Shown in pieces: positions 17,433 through 24,236 of a stretch of 64,000 nt of DNA. Source of the stretch: Rhizobium sp. CCGE531 (GTDB taxonomy: Bacteria; Pseudomonadota; Alphaproteobacteria; Rhizobiales; Rhizobiaceae). Each line of letters begins with the position of its first letter. The first letter of the stretch is position 1. The notes below the pieces were generated by a model. The model saw only the letters and a list, made by a program, of their open reading frames with translations. It ran no database searches and was not told the origin of the DNA. Location of the stretch: assembly GCF_003627795.1 (NCBI RefSeq), contig NZ_CP032684.1, forward strand, positions 1,279,001-1,343,000, in the 5' to 3' direction. Position numbers and translations under genes: made by a program.

Positions 17433-18194
17433 TCATTCGCCCGAGGTGAAGAATTTCCAGCGGCCGTCCGGCGTGATGCCGACGCGATAGAAGTTATAGC
17501 CGCCGAATTCCAGCATGTCGGCATAGTCACCGGCCGTGACGATGCGCATCAGGTCGACCTTTTCCGGCGTGGAGAGCGTCTTGATGTCCTTCTGGGCAAA
17601 GTAGGGCCAGACATAGACCTCATCAGGGGTTCCCTGGCCGATATGGGCAAAGCCGGTCGACATGATGTCGAGGAGAATGGATAGAATCTCGATGCCATCG
17701 GGATCGCCCGAAAGATCGTGCAGGGTCTTGATCGGGTCCTCGCCGGGATCGTCGGCGGTGACCTGTGTCTGCTTGAGACCGGCACCGACATTCATCAGCG
17801 GACGCAGGCGCTCCAGATCGCCGGAGGCGGCAGCCTCCACGATCGCCGCGCGCAGCTTGCGCACCGGTTCCGGCGCCTTGTCGATGTCGAAGAGGAACTC
17901 GACCGATTTGTTCGCGTTCGAAGCGTCACCGCTGCTCTGGCCGGCCTGCTTGTTGATCAGCGGATCGGGCGCGGGCAGCGTATTGTTGTTCGAGGGCGCC
18001 TCCAGCGCCTGCTCGATAGGCTTCTCGTTCTTTTGTTGTGCGGTTTGGGTCGCGTCCTTCGCCTGGGACGCCGATGGATTGAGCTGGGAAAAGGCAAGGG
18101 CCGGCAATGGCAGGGCAGTGCTGCCCAAAAGCAGGGTCACGGCAGCAAGCGAGGCAATGGAACAGGAAAGCGCATTGCCCGGAAAGATACGCAT
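17433..18194 (-). CDS. Conserved exported hypothetical protein
   Basis: The 253-residue protein has an N-terminal signal peptide (hydrophobic stretch about residues 10-36 ending PALAF). A Gln/Asn/Ser-rich linker (about 37-95) and a globular C-terminal domain of about 150 residues follow. The C-terminus contains aromatic motifs such as YVWPYFAQKD and WKFFTSGE. I recognise this as an uncharacterised rhizobial exported protein but cannot name a function. The start at 18194 places the signal peptide at the N-terminus. It lies 16 bp downstream of a small gene and is likely cotranscribed with it. Confidence 0.78.
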   Translation of the reverse strand: MRIFPGNALSCSIASLAAVTLLLGSTALPLPALAFSQLNPSASQAKDATQTAQQKNEKPIEQALEAPSNNNTLPAPDPLINKQAGQSSGDASNANKSVEFLFDIDKAPEPVRKLRAAIVEAAASGDLERLRPLMNVGAGLKQTQVTADDPGEDPIKTLHDLSGDPDGIEILSILLDIMSTGFAHIGQGTPDEVYVWPYFAQKDIKTLSTPEKVDLMRIVTAGDYADMLEFGGYNFYRVGITPDGRWKFFTSGE

Positions 18195-18210
18195 AAGCAA
18201 TCTCTGGTTG

Positions 18211-18468
18211 TTATTGCAGGGTACGGTTCGGAGAGAATTCACCAGCCAGCATGCGTTCACGCAACGATTCGAGCAAGGCTTCCGCTCCCTGCTCACCCTG
18301 AATGCGGATCGTCTCGCGAATAGCATGGGCAATGGCCGCATCGGCGATGATCTCAGGCTCGATACCGTCAGCCATGCCGTCGGCCCAAGCTTCATTCTGG
18401 TATTCCAGCGCTGCCTGCATCTTTTCATGGACGATCATGTCGTCGATTTCGTTCAGGCTGGTTTCCAT
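18211..18468 (-). CDS. Small conserved hypothetical protein, acidic and helical
   Basis: The 85-residue protein is acidic and probably mostly helical, with no membrane segment or signal. I chose ATG 18468 because AAGGAA lies at good spacing upstream. A start 24 bases further upstream would add eight residues. The gene is 16 bp upstream of the exported hypothetical gene, suggesting a two-gene transcript. No family name is recognised. Confidence 0.65.
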   Translation of the reverse strand: METSLNEIDDMIVHEKMQAALEYQNEAWADGMADGIEPEIIADAAIAHAIRETIRIQGEQGAEALLESLRERMLAGEFSPNRTLQ

Positions 18469-18572
18469 TGCTTCTTTCCTTAAGACGTTCATGTCCTTAC
18501 CACTTGCTTAACAACTTTATCAGCCTTTTCCCAAAACGACACGGCTCGCTATGAAAAGAGGTTAATAAATCG

Positions 18573-19016
18573 TCAATTTCCAAAGCGGGCTGCGATTTCT
18601 GTTGCCAGTGTTGCACCTTCGTTACGGTATCGCTCTTCCGCCACGAGAGCCTGCCGCGTGCAATTCGTGTAAACCGATGCGAAGGACCGATACCCACGGT
18701 TGAAGGCTGCCGTCAGCTTTTCTTTGCGTTTCTGCTCGCCCTTGGTCTCCGTATCGAGCAATTGCTGCATATCGCCCCGCCATCCGTCTTCCCGTCTCGG
18801 ACTGCAGAGATTGCGCAAATAGTCGATCGAGCCGAGAATTTCGGCGAGCCGGGAAAGCTGCTCGTCATAGGGCGCCGGCCGTTCGACATTCCCGGCATCG
18901 GGCGCCTGAGCGGGCGGCGCGCTTGCTGCCGGCTGTGCCGCGGCGGGAAAGGCGGCACAGCCGGCAGCAAGCGCGATGCAGATCAGAAGCGGTCGGCCAA
19001 GGCTGTTATGAATCAT
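18573..19016 (-). CDS. Exported TIGR02301-type hypothetical protein
   Basis: This 147-residue protein has a cleavable signal peptide (about residues 1-27, ending AFPAAAQ), a Pro/Ala linker and a compact C-terminal helical domain. Conserved-looking stretches are LSRLAEILGSIDYLRNLC and FNRGYRSFASVYTNCT, with two cysteines that could form a disulfide. The pattern matches TIGR02301, an uncharacterised alphaproteobacterial family. The start at 19016 is preferred because it begins at the signal peptide. Confidence 0.77.
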   Translation of the reverse strand: MIHNSLGRPLLICIALAAGCAAFPAAAQPAASAPPAQAPDAGNVERPAPYDEQLSRLAEILGSIDYLRNLCSPRREDGWRGDMQQLLDTETKGEQKRKEKLTAAFNRGYRSFASVYTNCTRQALVAEERYRNEGATLATEIAARFGN

Positions 19017-19112
19017 GTAACCATGTTGACCGAACAAGCATGACGGGAACAAGGCGGGGCACGGGGTTTCCACGCCGATATTGCTCAGCATCGTTAATAT
19101 CGCGGCCGGGCT

Positions 19113-19532
19113 TCAAGCTTTCGCGGCCACAAGCCGTTCCACGCATTCGAGTACGCTGGCCGGAACGGGCAGGCGGCGCACCTCCTCCAGCGTGTACCAG
19201 CCGATGGCGGCCGCGTCGTCGGCCGCCTCCGCAACAGCATCCTCGTCGGCGTCGACGAGAAAGACCGAAAGCAGGAAGTGGCTCGTCAGCGTCCCATCTG
19301 CTGCATGGGAGCGCAGGTCATAGGTTTCGAACAGGCGCGGATTGCGGGCCATTATGCCGGTTTCCTCCCCGAGCTCGCGCAAGGCCGCATCATCAGGCGT
19401 TTCTCCTTCTTCGGCCCGTCCGCCGGGAAAGGCATACATATCGGCGGACGGCGGATTGCTGCGCAGCACCAGCAGGAAACGACCGTTGCGCTCGAGGATG
19501 GCGGAGGAGGCAGGGCGGGGCAGGGAGGTCAT
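19113..19532 (-). CDS. Nudix hydrolase
   Basis: This 139-residue protein contains a complete Nudix box from Gly38 to Ile60 (GRAEEGE, then seven residues, then RELGEETGI), so it should hydrolyse a nucleoside diphosphate linked to another group. The substrate cannot be deduced. The N-terminal MTSLPRPASSAIL and the FPGGRAEEGE segment resemble the ADP-ribose pyrophosphatase/MutT-like group. The start at 19532 follows GGAGG-like sequence and matches the domain boundary. Confidence 0.88.
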   Translation of the reverse strand: MTSLPRPASSAILERNGRFLLVLRSNPPSADMYAFPGGRAEEGETPDDAALRELGEETGIMARNPRLFETYDLRSHAADGTLTSHFLLSVFLVDADEDAVAEAADDAAAIGWYTLEEVRRLPVPASVLECVERLVAAKA

Positions 19533-19695
19533 GGATCGCGTCGCATCCGGGTGAGGAGATCGGGGTGATGATGGGAGGTTATCGACGACCAACCTCTACA
19601 GGAAACGGCCCTTGCTGTCCCTAGCGAAAGCCCCTTAACTCGCCCTCGATAGGCGCGGCGAGTCGCATGCGCCGAATGTGCGGGCGATCGTCGGG

Positions 19696-20016
19696 ATGAT
19701 TTACGGACTGTATGCTTTGGCGGCCTTGGCGGAAATTGCCGGTTGTTTTGCCTTTTGGGCCTGGATTCGCCTGGCAAAGCCCGTCTGGTGGCTTGCGCCC
19801 GGCCTCGTCTCGCTGGCGCTCTTTGCCTGGCTGCTCGCATTGGTGCCGAGCGACGCAGCCGGGCGCACCTTTGCTGCTTATGGCGGCGTCTATATCGTTG
19901 CCTCCATTCTCTGGCTCTGGCTGGCCGAGGGGCGGCTGCCGGATCGGTGGGACATATCGGGCGCCGTCGTTTGCCTTGGCGGCGCCGCGATCATTCTCTT
20001 CGGCCCTCGCGGCTAA
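19696..20016 (+). CDS. YnfA family (UPF0060) inner-membrane protein
   Basis: The 106-residue protein consists of four hydrophobic helices, with [21 protein letters not shown] at the N-terminus and the typical [19 protein letters not shown] segment. This matches the YnfA/UPF0060 family, which is related to small multidrug resistance transporters. Direct transport data are limited and the substrate here is unknown. A GTG 18 bases upstream is an alternative start. The gene stands alone, with no partner SMR gene adjacent. Confidence 0.86.
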   Translation: MIYGLYALAALAEIAGCFAFWAWIRLAKPVWWLAPGLVSLALFAWLLALVPSDAAGRTFAAYGGVYIVASILWLWLAEGRLPDRWDISGAVVCLGGAAIILFGPRG

Positions 20017-20053
20017 GCTTGACCCGCCGCCTTCCGAGTGCAAAACAAAACGC

Positions 20054-20818
20054 ATGTGCGGACGTTTCGCTTTGACATCGACGGCAGACTACGTGGGGGA
20101 GGCGCTCGGCGTCCTGCTGAATGAAGGTTTTCCTGCGCGCTACAACATCGCCCCGACACAGCCGATCCTCGTCGTCATCGCTGGCGACAGGCAGCTACCG
20201 GGCAGCAACCTGCCGGATCGCCGCGCCCTGCTCGTGCGCTGGGCCTTTACGCCCTCCTGGGTGAAGGATCCGAAGGAGTTTCCGCTGCTGATCAATGCGC
20301 GCGCGGAAACGGCGATCGGCAAGGCCTCCTTCCGCGCCGCCATGCGCCATCGCCGCATCCTCATTCCCGCATCCGGCTTTTACGAATGGCATCGCCCTTC
20401 GAAGGAAAGCGGCGAGAAGCCGCAGGCCTATTGGATCCGACCGCGGAACGGCGGCGTGATCGCCTTTGCCGGGCTGATGGAAACCTGGTCGTCGGCCGAC
20501 GGTTCGGAGGTCGATACCGGCGCCATCCTGACGACGGCCGCAAACAGCGCGATCCGGTCCATCCATGACCGCATGCCCGTCGTCATCAAGCCGGAGGATT
20601 TTGCCCGCTGGCTCGATTGCAAGACGCAGGAGCCGCGTGAGGTCCTCGATCTGATGGCGCCGGCCCAGGAGGATTTTTTCGAGACGATTCCAGTTTCGGA
20701 TCGCGTCAATAAGGTCGCCAACATGGGGCCGGACCTACAGATACCCGTAACGCTCGATCCGGTCAGGAAGCCGCCGAAGAAGGCGGATCCGGACGACGGC
20801 CAGTTAAGCCTTCTATAA
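20054..20818 (+). CDS. SRAP domain protein (YedK/HMCES-like abasic-site sensor)
   Basis: This 254-residue protein covalently caps abasic sites in single-stranded DNA through its N-terminal cysteine. Cys2 directly follows the initiator Met, which fixes the start at 20054. The other active-site residues are in place: Asn81 (LINARAET), Glu111 (GFYEW) and His171 (SIHDRMP). The length is normal for the family. A Lys/Pro-rich tail follows the domain. The gene begins 37 bp after ynfA. Confidence 0.93.
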   Translation: MCGRFALTSTADYVGEALGVLLNEGFPARYNIAPTQPILVVIAGDRQLPGSNLPDRRALLVRWAFTPSWVKDPKEFPLLINARAETAIGKASFRAAMRHRRILIPASGFYEWHRPSKESGEKPQAYWIRPRNGGVIAFAGLMETWSSADGSEVDTGAILTTAANSAIRSIHDRMPVVIKPEDFARWLDCKTQEPREVLDLMAPAQEDFFETIPVSDRVNKVANMGPDLQIPVTLDPVRKPPKKADPDDGQLSLL

Positions 20819-20894
20819 GCGGCCGCCATTCGGCGGCCAGCGCCGGAAATGCTGCCTGCCGGCATTGGTCGGCGGCGGGCAGGGCTGTATGCTC

Positions 20895-21035
20895 TTAAGC
20901 GATCTTCTTCTTGGTGGGCTTGGTCTTCAGCATCAGATGGGCTGCAAGAACGGCTTTCAGGCCCAATGGGCGGTAATGCTTGCTGGGGTCGATCTTTGCT
21001 TGCGGTTGTGCCGCCTGGTCTTTCTTCTGTGTCAT
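20895..21035 (-). CDS. 46-residue basic conserved small protein
   Basis: The frame encodes 46 residues starting MTQKKDQAAQPQAKIDPSKH and ending with a Lys-rich tail (KTKPTKKKIA). It starts with ATG at 21035, with GAGGAG upstream at good spacing, and stops with TAA. The middle segment HYRPLGLKAVLAAHLML is moderately hydrophobic. The gene is short, but the ribosome site, charge pattern and the upstream palindrome support it. Function is unknown. Nucleic-acid or membrane binding is possible from the charge. Confidence 0.62.
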   Translation of the reverse strand: MTQKKDQAAQPQAKIDPSKHYRPLGLKAVLAAHLMLKTKPTKKKIA

Positions 21036-21348
21036 GTCTTACTCCTCACCATGCTCTCCCGGAGCATTTCTCGATTCACTATCAAGTAGTGCTATTTTGT
21101 CGAGAATCATGACAAATCGAAGGCATTTTCCAATCAGCTTTTGTGAACAACGACCATATTTCGCGAGTTTAGCGCCAAATCCTCGTGTAGAATCCGCACT
21201 GCCGCAATGTTTGAATTTGCCGAAAAGCGGGCTTCGGCGGCTCGCCATTCGATCCGTGACCGATCGCCACGTCCCTGATTTGATAAGGGAAACTTACAGA
21301 CTTGCGGTTGCAGCAGGACGACGCCGGCAAAAGCTCGTGACGTGCTGG
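21036..21348. other. 313-bp region with nested inverted repeats upstream of the 46-residue gene
   Basis: The notable part is 21068-21106, where TTCTCGA (21068-21074) mirrors TCGAGAA (21100-21106). Inside them CACTA (21077-21081) mirrors TAGTG (21087-21091). It begins 33 bp upstream of the small gene's start codon, a plausible operator position. The rest, up to the pssA stop at 21349, shows no convincing gene and no clear terminator. Confidence 0.42.
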
Positions 21349-22209
21349 CTAGATATGTCGCCCGATATCGTCGTTGGAATCGTCGACATCCGGATCGCCA
21401 GGACCGTTGATGGTATAGGTGCCATATTTCTTCGCCCAGGACCGCGCGCCGAGGGGCAGGGAGAGCAGATAGGCGACCACGGTCACCACCATGACATGCC
21501 ACGTATAGCTCATCAGCATCGCGACGTAGACGACGAGGCCGAGCATGACCGGCAGAACGAGGTCCCGCCTTATGCGGCTGCCTTCCGATTTGCCGGACCA
21601 GACGGGCAGGCGGCTGACCAGAAGGAAGGCGATCAGAACGGTGTAGGCAGCGCCCCAATAGGCGAAGGCGCGGTCCGGCGTCAGCCCCAGAAAGCCGAGG
21701 TAGACCGGCAGCAGCACCAGCATGGCGCCGGCCGGCGCGGGCACGCCGACGAAATATTCCGACTGCCATGAGGCCTTGTGTTCTCGCTCGGCCATGACGT
21801 TGAAGCGGGCGAGGCGAAGGCCAGCGGCAATCGTGTAGATCAGCGCGGCAATCCAGCCGAGGGAGCGGGCCTGGTCGAGCAGGAAGACATAGACGACAAG
21901 CGCCGGAGCGACGCCGAAATTGACGATATCCGCGAGCGAATCCATCTGCGCGCCGAATTTCGAAGTGGCCTTCATCAGCCGCGCCACGCGCCCGTCAATG
22001 CCGTCGAGGAAGGCGGCGACCAGCACGGCAACGACGGCAAGCTCGTAGCGGTTCTCGAAAGCGAGACGAATGCCCGTCAGGCCCGCGCAGATCGCCAGCA
22101 CGGTGATCATGTTCGGCACGATCAGTCGCAGCGGGATTTCCCGAAGGCGCGGTCCACGAGCCTCGTCATTAGGCCCATGCGGCTCGAAAGGCGGAAAAGG
22201 CGTCTTCAT
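21349..22209 (-). CDS. pssA: CDP-diacylglycerol--serine O-phosphatidyltransferase
   Basis: This 286-residue integral membrane enzyme makes phosphatidylserine from CDP-diacylglycerol and serine, the first step toward phosphatidylethanolamine. The CDP-alcohol phosphotransferase motif runs from Asp69 to Asp94 (DGIDGRVAR, then a Gly, then MDSLAD), with the aspartates in place. Several membrane helices follow. The start at 22209 (MKTPFPPFEP) is the conserved one. It lies downstream of psd on the same strand, separated by a repeat element. Confidence 0.93.
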   Translation of the reverse strand: MKTPFPPFEPHGPNDEARGPRLREIPLRLIVPNMITVLAICAGLTGIRLAFENRYELAVVAVLVAAFLDGIDGRVARLMKATSKFGAQMDSLADIVNFGVAPALVVYVFLLDQARSLGWIAALIYTIAAGLRLARFNVMAEREHKASWQSEYFVGVPAPAGAMLVLLPVYLGFLGLTPDRAFAYWGAAYTVLIAFLLVSRLPVWSGKSEGSRIRRDLVLPVMLGLVVYVAMLMSYTWHVMVVTVVAYLLSLPLGARSWAKKYGTYTINGPGDPDVDDSNDDIGRHI

Positions 22210-22223
22210 CTCGTTCGTGTTCC

Positions 22224-22325
22224 TAGAGCAATTCCGGCAAAACTGCGAAGCAGGTTGGCGTCCGGAATTGCGTGAAAACAATGATATGGGGCATTTCCGC
22301 AACTCGGGTTAAAGCGGAAATGCTC
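22224..22325. repeat. Double palindromic intergenic element, copy A
   Basis: Two palindromes lie in tandem. GCAATTCCGG (22228-22237) mirrors CCGGAATTGC (22262-22271), and GCATTTCCGC (22291-22300) mirrors GCGGAAATGC (22314-22323). The connecting core CGTCCGGAATTGC followed by GAAAACAA recurs near 23.34 kb and, less closely, 45.45 kb. It fills the psd-pssA gap and resembles dispersed rhizobial palindromic elements. It could act as a processing or attenuation signal between the two genes. Confidence 0.65.
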
Positions 22326-22330
22326 GAGGT

Positions 22331-23029
22331 TCAGCTGCGGCGGCTAAGGGTTGCGCCCTTTGCCGAGCCGAATTCGGCAATGACGGTTTCGCCGGCGATC
22401 GCCCGTTGGCCGACGGCGACGCGCGCCGACGCACCCTCGGGCAGGAAGATATCGAGGCGCGAGCCGAAGCGGATCAGGCCGATGCGTTCGCCGGCGTCTA
22501 GCGGTTCGTTCGGATTGACGAAGCAAAGGATGCGGCGGGCGACGAGGCCGGCGATCTGCACGACGCCGATCTGGCCATGCTTGGTTTCGATGACGAGACC
22601 GTTGCGCTCGTTCTGTTCGCTGGCCTTGTCGAGTTCGGCATTGAGGAAACTGCCCTGGCGATAGGCGATGCTGGTGATGCGGCCGCGCATCGGCGAACGG
22701 TTCACATGGCAGTCGAAAACGTTCATGAAGATCGAGACGCGCAGCATCGGCTGCGTGCCGAGCTCGAGCTCCGCCGGCGGTGTCACCATCTGCACGCCGG
22801 AGACCTTTCCGTCGGCCGGCGATATTGCGAGATCGTCGTCCTGCGGCGTCATGCGTTCGGGATCGCGGAAGAAGTAGGCGCACCAGAGCGTGAGGATCAG
22901 GCCGATCCAGAAGAGCGGCTTGAAGATCCAGCCGAGCACGAGCGACGCGACGAAGAAGCCTGCAACGAAGGGATAACCCTCTTTGTGTACCGGAACGATG
23001 ACGTTGCGTACGCTGTTCAATAAGCTCAT
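22331..23029 (-). CDS. psd: Phosphatidylserine decarboxylase proenzyme
   Basis: This 232-residue pyruvoyl enzyme decarboxylates phosphatidylserine to phosphatidylethanolamine. It is the short (PSD-A-like) form without the longer N-terminus of the E. coli type. The self-cleavage site is Gly189-Ser190 in LIRFGSRLD, which would yield a beta chain and a small alpha chain starting at the modified Ser. An N-terminal hydrophobic segment (about residues 20-53) anchors it. It precedes pssA on the same strand, giving a two-gene phospholipid module. Confidence 0.94.
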   Translation of the reverse strand: MSLLNSVRNVIVPVHKEGYPFVAGFFVASLVLGWIFKPLFWIGLILTLWCAYFFRDPERMTPQDDDLAISPADGKVSGVQMVTPPAELELGTQPMLRVSIFMNVFDCHVNRSPMRGRITSIAYRQGSFLNAELDKASEQNERNGLVIETKHGQIGVVQIAGLVARRILCFVNPNEPLDAGERIGLIRFGSRLDIFLPEGASARVAVGQRAIAGETVIAEFGSAKGATLSRRS

Positions 23030-23285
23030 CTATGGCTTACTCCGTTAGGGCACCCTCGCCAAAAACCGGGTCGCGGTCGCGGAGAGAGATCTTGCCGGTC
23101 AAAAGAATGAGAACAAGATACGCAGTCTTGCTCTGATTACCAGACGAGCGTGACTACAGGCAAATGCTGTCATGGGCAATGCTCTCGCACGCTCGCCCCC
23201 AGCGCAATCCGCGCTGTGCCAAGATGCCAACGATCCTCGGTGTTGAAAAGAGTTGCCTGTGGAAACTCGCGTCGGATGCAACGAA

Positions 23286-23312
23286 AAGGCCGCCGGCGGA
23301 AGCGGCGGCCTT
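23286..23312 (-). terminator. GC-rich hairpin, probable terminator of the acid phosphatase transcript
   Basis: AAGGCCGCCG (23286-23295) pairs perfectly with CGGCGGCCTT (23303-23312) across a 7-base loop. Read on the - strand it is followed by TTCGTT, giving a short U-rich tail. It lies about 95 bp beyond the acid phosphatase stop codon. Confidence 0.5.
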
Positions 23313-23318
23313 ACATGC

Positions 23319-23399
23319 TCAGCGGTTTTTCGTCCGGAATTGCTAGGAAACAAAGAGATGGAGCGGTTCGCCGATTCTATGAAAACCGAACCGCTCTAC
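23319..23399. repeat. Palindromic intergenic element, copy B
   Basis: The left part, ending CGTCCGGAATTGC, aligns with the middle of copy A, and the linker GGAAACAAAGAGATGG matches copy A's GAAAACAATGATATGG. It is followed by a different perfect palindrome, GAGCGGTTCG (23361-23370) with CGAACCGCTC (23387-23396). The element therefore looks modular, with a shared core and interchangeable hairpins. Confidence 0.6.
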
Positions 23400-23406
23400 G
23401 CTGAAA

Positions 23407-24105
23407 TCAGAGGCCGAGGGCGGCGCGCAGTTCAGCCTTGGCGCCCTCATATTCGCTCTTGTAGTCGTCATGCGTCATGATGGTCTCAGTGATGACGGTG
23501 CCTGCAATGTGGGCGGCTTCGATGTCGGAGGCGTAATGGATGCCGCCGACGATGCGGTTATGGCCATATTCCCAGGCTCGGGTCATGATGACGGCGCGCT
23601 TTTCCGGCACCATGTTCGACAGCACGATGCCCATCAGCGTGCCGAGCGTGGCGTGGCCGGACGGGTAGGAGCCTGACTTGGAGAGCGGCACGATCGGTTT
23701 GACCAGATCGCTGTAGAGATGCGGGCGCGGGCGCTTCCAGACATCCTTGGCCGGATCGACGACAGCGCCTTCGGTTTCGACGATGCGATCGAAAAAGGCC
23801 GAGAACTTCGGCAGGTTTTCCTTGGTGAATTTCGGGTTGTCGATGACGTCGGAGAAGCGCCAGACGTTCTCTTCGGCATCGGCCACGGCGCGAGCCGCCA
23901 TTTCCGGCGTGCGGGTCACCTGGATCGTCAGGATTTCGCCGAGCTCGGCCTTCATCTGCGCCGAATCATTGGCGGGCGGAGGCGGCAGCAGGTTGAGGAG
24001 GTTGATCTCCTTGGCATCCGCGAACGGCTTGGCATCCTCGGCGAAAACAGGCGAGGCAAGGCCGACGACAAGCAATATGCTTAAAGCTTTGGCAATAGTA
24101 CGCAT
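23407..24105 (-). CDS. Class A acid phosphatase (PAP2-type), exported
   Basis: This 232-residue protein has a signal peptide (about residues 1-22, ending SPVFAED), so it acts in the periplasm on phosphomonoesters. The three phosphatase motifs are complete: Lys120-x6-Arg127-Pro128, PSGH at 148-151, and Arg184-x5-His190-x3-Asp194. The start at 24105 places the signal peptide first. Around 24145-24169 upstream there is an inverted pair of TGTCA sequences that may be a phosphate-control site. It is followed by a terminator-like hairpin and a dispersed palindrome. Confidence 0.9.
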   Translation of the reverse strand: MRTIAKALSILLVVGLASPVFAEDAKPFADAKEINLLNLLPPPPANDSAQMKAELGEILTIQVTRTPEMAARAVADAEENVWRFSDVIDNPKFTKENLPKFSAFFDRIVETEGAVVDPAKDVWKRPRPHLYSDLVKPIVPLSKSGSYPSGHATLGTLMGIVLSNMVPEKRAVIMTRAWEYGHNRIVGGIHYASDIEAAHIAGTVITETIMTHDDYKSEYEGAKAELRAALGL

Positions 24106-24144
24106 TTTGGGGGGCTCCGTTGAAGGGACCCTCGTACCTAGCAA

Positions 24145-24169
24145 GCTGTCATCTCAGCCTCGTGACAGC
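24145..24169. promoter_or_regulatory. Inverted GCTGTCA dyad upstream of the acid phosphatase gene
   Basis: GCTGTCA at 24145-24151 mirrors TGACAGC at 24163-24169, beginning 40 bp upstream of the start codon. CTGTCAT and CTGTCAC are known half-site sequences of rhizobial Pho boxes, but those are direct repeats and this pair is inverted. PhoB control is therefore a hypothesis, suggested by the phosphatase gene. Confidence 0.4.
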
Positions 24170-24236
24170 GATCCGTACATAACTTGTCGTGGCGTTCCCT
24201 GGGCGAGCCGTTTGTGGCAGCTTCTCCAGGGCAGCC

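Larger units (their letters stand above)
23030..23406. other. 377-bp intergenic region upstream of psd
   Basis: No convincing gene is present. From left to right it holds the psd upstream region, a terminator-like hairpin at 23286-23312 and the second copy of the palindromic intergenic element at 23319-23399. Both lie downstream of the acid phosphatase gene, which is read toward the left. Confidence 0.5.

Noticed and set aside
20821..20838. GGCCGCC-ATTC-GGCGGCC hairpin between SRAP and the 46-residue gene
   Set aside because: No T-run follows on either strand, so I did not call it a terminator, although it may stop transcription weakly.
21039..21248. 69-codon frame on the - strand overlapping the palindrome
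   Set aside because: It has no ribosome site or recognisable features, and overlaps the operator-like region of the 46-residue gene.
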